Assembly: GCF_037572415.1 (NCBI RefSeq)
Contig: NZ_JBBHLB010000001.1
Location: forward strand, 310,001-374,000
Origin: Flavonifractor porci
Lineage (GTDB): Bacteria; Bacillota; Clostridia; Oscillospirales; Oscillospiraceae
Reading direction: 5' to 3'
Length of the DNA: 64,000 nt
A program made the position numbers and the translations under genes. Within the stretch, counting starts at the first letter, position 1; every line of letters starts with the position of its first letter. The notes below the pieces were generated by a model, which saw nothing but the letters and a program-made list of their open reading frames with translations, made no database searches and was not told where the DNA came from. Positions 60,266-64,000 of this stretch are shown here, one piece after another.

Positions 60266-61054
60266 ATGGTGCTGGCGGTAGACGTAGGCAATTCCACCAC
60301 CACGGTGGGTCTGTTTGACGGGGAGGGCAAGCTGCTCTTCCGGGCCACCCTGGAGACCTCCCGGAGCAAGACCCGGGACCAGTGCGCCATCGACCTGCTG
60401 GGGGTGTTCCGGCTTTACGACGCCGACATCAAAGCAGTGGACGGGGCCATCCTGTCCAGCGTGGTGCCTCCGCTCACCGCCATCTTTACCGATGTGCTGA
60501 CCCGGCTCACCGGCAAGACGCCCATGGTAGTGGGACCCGGCATCAAGACCGGACTCAACATCCGGGCAGAGATCCACAACCAGCTGGGCAGCGATATCGT
60601 GGCCTCGGCAGTGGCGGCCATTGCCGCCTATCCCAGTCCCATCGTCATGGTGGATATGGGAACCGCCACCTCGGCCTCCCTGATCGCGGGCAGCGTGTAT
60701 GAGGGGTGCGTCATCATGCCCGGCCTGACCCTGGCGCTGGAGGCCATGTGGGACCGGGCGGACGCTCTGCCGCCCATCTCCCTGGAGACCACCGCCCCGG
60801 TGGAGCTGCTGGGCCGCACCACCGAGGAGGCCATGCGCTCCGGCGCACTCTACGGCCACGCCGCCATGCTGGACGGGGTCATTGACCGCATGGAGGAGGC
60901 TGCGGGCAGCCCCGTCACCGTGGTGGCCACCGGCGGCAGCGCCCCCCGCATCCTGCGCTACTGCAAGCGCACCGTCCACTACGACGCCGACCTGGTGATG
61001 CGGGGGCTCTACCTGCTCCACCAGAAGAACAGCCGGAAGCCCAGGAGGGCCTGA
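60266..61054 (+). CDS. coaX: Type III pantothenate kinase
   Basis: First step of coenzyme A synthesis. The 262-residue enzyme starts MVLAVDVGNSTTTVGLFDG (ASKHA fold phosphate loop), with GPGIKTGLNIRAEIHNQLGSD and VMVDMGTATSASLIAG. It lies upstream of an ECF S component that may import pantothenate. Confidence 0.95.
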   Translation: MVLAVDVGNSTTTVGLFDGEGKLLFRATLETSRSKTRDQCAIDLLGVFRLYDADIKAVDGAILSSVVPPLTAIFTDVLTRLTGKTPMVVGPGIKTGLNIRAEIHNQLGSDIVASAVAAIAAYPSPIVMVDMGTATSASLIAGSVYEGCVIMPGLTLALEAMWDRADALPPISLETTAPVELLGRTTEEAMRSGALYGHAAMLDGVIDRMEEAAGSPVTVVATGGSAPRILRYCKRTVHYDADLVMRGLYLLHQKNSRKPRRA

Positions 61055-61137
61055 CCTGGTACTCAACGGCATACCGCCGTGGGTAAATATAAGTGCGCTG
61101 CATCCTCAAAGAGGAGCGGCAGCAGGAGGTAAGTACC

Positions 61138-61728
61138 ATGAGAACAAACGAAAAAACCAGACGCCTGACCGGACTGGCCCTGATGACGGCCATCATCATT
61201 GTCCTGCAGGTAGTCGCCAGCTTCATCAAGTTCGGTCCCTTCACCATCACACTGGCTCTGGCCCCCATCATCATCGGCGCGGCCCTGTACGGCGCGGGCG
61301 CAGGCGCCTGGCTGGGCGGCGTGTTCGGCGTGGTGGTACTCATCGCCTGCATCGCAGGCTGGGACGGAGGCGGCAACATCCTGTTCACCGCCAACCCGCT
61401 GCTCACCGCCGCCCTGTGCATCGTCAAGGGCGCCGCCGCCGGCTTTGTGTCCGGCCTGGTGTTCCGGGGCCTGTCCCGCCGCTCCCCCATGGGGGCTTCC
61501 ATCGCCGCCGGTATCGTCTGCCCGGTGGTGAATACCGGCATCTTTGTGGCGGCCCTTCTTCTGCTGTTCCCTGATACACTGACAGCCTGGGCCACTGCGG
61601 ACGGAAAGGACATTGTTACCTATATCATTCTGGTGCTCACCGGCGTCAACTTCGTGCTGGAGCTGGCCATCAACCTGGTCCTCAGCACCGTCATCGCGCG
61701 GGTGGTGGGGGCCAGAAAGCGGTCCTGA
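61138..61728 (+). CDS. ECF transporter S component, possibly pantothenate-specific
   Basis: A 196-residue protein with six hydrophobic helices, a basic N-terminus RTNEKTRRLTGLALMTAI and the S-component region FTITLALAPIIIGAALYGAGAGAWLGG. Next to coaX, the likely substrate is pantothenate; this is context only. RBS AGGAGGTAA; the frame upstream of ATG 61138 has no SD. Confidence 0.86.
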   Translation: MRTNEKTRRLTGLALMTAIIIVLQVVASFIKFGPFTITLALAPIIIGAALYGAGAGAWLGGVFGVVVLIACIAGWDGGGNILFTANPLLTAALCIVKGAAAGFVSGLVFRGLSRRSPMGASIAAGIVCPVVNTGIFVAALLLLFPDTLTAWATADGKDIVTYIILVLTGVNFVLELAINLVLSTVIARVVGARKRS

Positions 61729-61742
61729 CATCCCAATCTGAC

Positions 61743-61773
61743 AGAGGGCGGCCTGAAGGCCGCCCTCTTTTTT
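61743..61773 (+). terminator. Terminator after the ECF S component gene
   Basis: Stem AGAGGGCGGCCT/AGGCCGCCCTCT followed by TTTTT. Confidence 0.9.
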
Positions 61774-61846
61774 GCTGACCGGCAGTTCATTTTGCATTTC
61801 AATCTCTTTACTCATTCAAAAACCCGGAAGTTTTTCAAATAAGGAC

Positions 61847-61875
61847 TTGCAATTTTGCAAGTCGGCGCATATAAT
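61847..61875 (+). promoter_or_regulatory. Promoter of the aminotransferase gene with overlapping inverted repeat
   Basis: TTGCAA (61847-61852) and TATAAT (61870-61875), spacer 17. The -35 lies in the perfect inverted repeat GACTTGCAA-TT-TTGCAAGTC (61844-61863), which looks like a repressor operator. Confidence 0.82.
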
Positions 61876-61910
61876 ATGTCAAGAAAATGTATGATAAGGG
61901 AGAGATTCCA

Positions 61911-63104
61911 TTGAAAGAGCTGTCCAGGATCGCAGAGGCCGTCCAGGCGTCCACCACCATGGCCATTGACGCCATGTTCAAGCAGATGAAGGCCGACGGC
62001 ATCGACGTCATCGGTTTCGGCGCCGGTGAGCCCGACTTTGACACCCCCGACGCCATCAAGGAGGCGGGCATTGCCGCCATCCAGAACAATGTGACCCGCT
62101 ACACCCCCGCCGCCGGTACCGTGGAGCTGCGTCAGGCGGTGTGCGACCGCATGAAGGCCGACTACGGCCTGGACTACAAGAGCGCCCAGGTGGTGGTGAG
62201 CAGCGGCGCCAAGCACCTGGTGTACCTGGCTCTGCGGGCCATCGTCAACCCCGGCGACGAGGTCATTCTGCCCGCGCCCTACTGGGTCAGCTACATTGAG
62301 CTCATCAAGATGGTGGGCGGCGTGCCCGTGGTGGTCACCGCCACCGAGGCCGAGCACTTCAAACTCACCGCCGACAAGCTGGAGGGGGCCATCACCGACA
62401 AGACCAAGGCCATCATCCTCAACAACCCCTCCAACCCCACCGGCATGATGTACAGCAGGGAGGAGCTGGAGGCCCTGGAGGCTGTGTGCGCCAAGGCCGA
62501 CCTGTACGTCATCTCCGACGAGATCTACGCCTGCCTGGTGTACGACGGCCGGGCGTTTACCAGCTTCGCCTCCCTCAGCGAGGACGCCAAGGAGCGCACC
62601 ATCCTCATCAACGGCGTGTCCAAGGCCTACGCCATGACTGGCTGGCGCATCGGCTACGCCTGCGCCAATGAGAAGGTCGCCAAGATCATGGCCAACTACG
62701 TCAGCCACTCCACCGGCTCCCCGGTGGCCATCTCCCAAAAAGCCTCCGCCGCCGCCCTCAGCGGTCCCCAGGATGAGGTGCTCACCATGAAGAAGGCCTT
62801 TGAGGAGCGCCGCAATTTCATCGTCAGGGAGATGAACGCCATCCCCGGCGTCAGCTGCATCATGCCCGAGGGCGCTTTCTATGTGATGATGAACCTGAAC
62901 GAGCTCATCGGCAAGACCATCCACGGCGTGGAGATCACCAACGACGATGTGTTTGCCGACGCCTTCCTGAAGTACGGCCTGGTGGCCGTGGTGCCCGGCT
63001 CCGGCTTCGGCGCACCCAACTTCGTCCGCTGGTCCTACGCCACCTCCATGGACAACATCAAGGAGGGCCTGGCCCGTCTGAAGAAGTTCCTGGCGGAGGA
63101 GTAA
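61911..63104 (+). CDS. Class I aminotransferase, aspartate aminotransferase-like
   Basis: A 397-residue fold type I PLP enzyme: GFGAGEPDFDTPDAIKEAG, NNPSNPTGMMYSREEL, SDEIYACLVYDG, Schiff-base Lys in GVSKAYAMTGWRIGY, and FVRWSYA with the carboxylate-binding Arg. Closest by eye to AspB-type aspartate aminotransferases of Clostridia. TTG 61911 is 8 bases after GGGAG; ATG 61887 lies before that site and is less likely. Confidence 0.9.
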   Translation: MKELSRIAEAVQASTTMAIDAMFKQMKADGIDVIGFGAGEPDFDTPDAIKEAGIAAIQNNVTRYTPAAGTVELRQAVCDRMKADYGLDYKSAQVVVSSGAKHLVYLALRAIVNPGDEVILPAPYWVSYIELIKMVGGVPVVVTATEAEHFKLTADKLEGAITDKTKAIILNNPSNPTGMMYSREELEALEAVCAKADLYVISDEIYACLVYDGRAFTSFASLSEDAKERTILINGVSKAYAMTGWRIGYACANEKVAKIMANYVSHSTGSPVAISQKASAAALSGPQDEVLTMKKAFEERRNFIVREMNAIPGVSCIMPEGAFYVMMNLNELIGKTIHGVEITNDDVFADAFLKYGLVAVVPGSGFGAPNFVRWSYATSMDNIKEGLARLKKFLAEE

Positions 63105-63117
63105 GCCCCGCCATGTG

Positions 63118-63148
63118 AAAAGAGACCGCCGATGGCGGTCTCTTTTTT
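63118..63148 (+). terminator. Terminator after the aminotransferase gene
   Basis: Stem AAAGAGACCGCC/GGCGGTCTCTTT with loop GAT, then TTTT. Confidence 0.9.
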
Positions 63149-63167
63149 GTGGGCGTGGAGCTCCATC

Positions 63168-63224
63168 CACCCCCCCTCATCCGGCCCTGTGGGCCACCTT
63201 CCCCCCTGAGGGGGGAAGGTCATG
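63168..63224. repeat. Dispersed-type palindromic intergenic repeat
   Basis: CCCCCTCATCCGGCCCTGTGGGCC followed by ACCTTCCCCCCTGAGGGGGGAAGGT, i.e. hairpins GGCCC/GGGCC and ACCTTCCCCC/GGGGGAAGGT. It resembles a repeat seen many times in Clostridia genomes, recalled from general knowledge. Confidence 0.6.
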
Positions 63225-63254
63225 ACAAAATCCCCGCCAATCCGCCTTGGGCCG

Positions 63255-63284
63255 TTGACTTCCCGGGGGAAGGATGGATATAAT
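63255..63284 (+). promoter_or_regulatory. Promoter of murT
   Basis: TTGACT (63255-63260) and TATAAT (63279-63284), spacer 18. Confidence 0.8.
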
Positions 63285-63318
63285 ATAGGGTACGCATTCG
63301 ATAAGGAGTGAACTGTCC

Positions 63319-64000
63319 ATGAGAATGGTGCTGGCCATCATTTTGTGCAAGATCCTGCGCTTCGTGGGCAAGCTGGTAGGGAAGGGCAGCAGCCTGCCCG
63401 GCCAATTTGCCTTAAAACTGTGCCCTGACGTGCTACGGCGGGTAAAGCTGCCCTCCTACGTCATCGCCGTCACCGGCTCCAACGGCAAGACCTCCACCGT
63501 GGAGATGATTGCCTCGGTGCTGCGTGCGGCGGGGAAGGACGTGGTGTACAACGCCGAGGGCTCCAACCAGATCGAGGGCGTCACCACCCTGATCCTCACC
63601 CACTGCACCCTGGGGGGAAAGATGAAGGGGGACGTGCTGCTGCTGGAGAGCGACGAGCGCTACGCCCGCCACAGCTTCAAGTGGTTCCATCCCACCCATT
63701 TCGTCATCACCAACCTGTACCGGGATCAGCTCACCCGCAACGGCCATCCCGAGTGGGTATATGACGCCATCCTGCCCGCCATCCACGACGATACCACCCT
63801 GGTGCTCAACGCCGACGACCCCCTGGTGTCCTGCTTCGCTCAGGGCCACGAGAAGGTCAAATGGTTCGGCCTGGAGGCCTGGGAGGGGGCTACCAAGGAG
63901 CATCACGGGGTCTATGACGACGGCGCCCGGTGCCCGGTATGTAAAGGGAAAATGGAGTACACCCTTTACCACTACAATCAGGTGGGCCACTACCGCTGTA
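63319..64000 (+). CDS. murT: Lipid II isoglutaminyl synthase subunit MurT, 3' truncated by window edge
   Basis: Forms with GatD the enzyme that amidates the D-glutamate of lipid II. The visible 227 residues include an N-terminal helix (LAIILCKILRFVGKLVGKG), the ATP loop VIAVTGSNGKTSTVEMIASVL, LLLESDERYARH, the Mur-ligase phrase VITNLYRDQLTRNG and a zinc-ribbon CPVC start near residue 211, typical of MurT. ATG 63319 is 7 bases after AAGGAGTGA. gatD is expected just beyond the window. Confidence 0.93.
   Translation, partial: MRMVLAIILCKILRFVGKLVGKGSSLPGQFALKLCPDVLRRVKLPSYVIAVTGSNGKTSTVEMIASVLRAAGKDVVYNAEGSNQIEGVTTLILTHCTLGGKMKGDVLLLESDERYARHSFKWFHPTHFVITNLYRDQLTRNGHPEWVYDAILPAIHDDTTLVLNADDPLVSCFAQGHEKVKWFGLEAWEGATKEHHGVYDDGARCPVCKGKMEYTLYHYNQVGHYRC

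Noticed and set aside
1..64000. tRNA genes, rRNA genes, intact insertion sequences, toxin-antitoxin pairs, prophage genes
   Set aside because: Looked for on both strands; none could be supported.

Overview
The window looks like a chromosomal segment of a high-GC, spore-forming, low-branching Gram-positive anaerobe of the Clostridia, most like the Oscillospiraceae (Flavonifractor / Lawsonibacter / Intestinimonas type). This is inferred from the spore genes (SpoIID-like, SpoIIM, YunB, CwlD, CotJA-JB-JC, a SigH-like factor, a collagen-like spore surface protein), the scfA/scfB SCIFF peptide pair, T-box and lysine riboswitch control, SLH surface proteins and a divergent class A RNase P RNA. Most of it is ordinary, densely packed core genome with well-formed sigma-A promoters (17-18 bp spacers) and intrinsic terminators.

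Layout. 1-4 kb: tlyA (cut at the left edge)-nadK-argR-recN, with a structured repeat between argR and recN. 4-7.3 kb: T-box, zinc-ribbon gene, tyrS, AI-2E family transporter. 7.4-13.6 kb: an accessory, partly lower-GC island. It has a strong promoter, a structured leader that may be a Moco/Tuco-type riboswitch, a decayed metallophosphoesterase, then a tightly coupled seven-gene operon (methyltransferase, FmdE-like protein, FecCD-type ABC importer of three genes, THEP1-type NTPase, flavin reductase). I read this as a candidate molybdate/tungstate acquisition and handling system, and it is the best candidate here for something undescribed. 13.9-17 kb: asd-dapA-dapB on the minus strand behind a lysine riboswitch. 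17-21.7 kb: SpoIID-like protein, queA, then a glycosyltransferase and collagen-like protein on the minus strand. 21.7-24.8 kb: thioredoxin, thioredoxin reductase, Rrf2 regulator and a CcdA-TlpA fusion. 24.8-28.7 kb: tgt, yajC, a small membrane protein, scfA, scfB. 29-35.9 kb: spoIIM-xerD, ruvC-ruvA-(unknown)-ruvB, glmM, sigma factor, zinc-ribbon gene. 35.9-40.5 kb: LRR/InlB/SLH surface protein and cotJ genes. 40.5-46.2 kb: yhcH, cwlD, radA, DUF1858 gene, second copy of the structured repeat, trmK-nif3, yebC. 46.3-50.9 kb: SLH protein, membrane-bound MerR regulator, rnpB (all minus). 51-64 kb: murD, three tandem M42 peptidases, a PLP lyase, yunB, vanZ, ligA, coaX, an ECF S component, an aminotransferase and murT (cut at the right edge).

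Most unusual sequence-level observations: (1) a 170-190 bp multi-hairpin repeat present twice with compensatory base changes (2050-2241 and 43692-43860), the second copy flanked by twin terminators; (2) two genes, queA and the glycosyltransferase, whose only well-placed start codon behind a good Shine-Dalgarno sequence is ATA; (3) the riboswitch/FmdE/ABC operon. No tRNA, CRISPR array, intact insertion sequence or prophage was seen.
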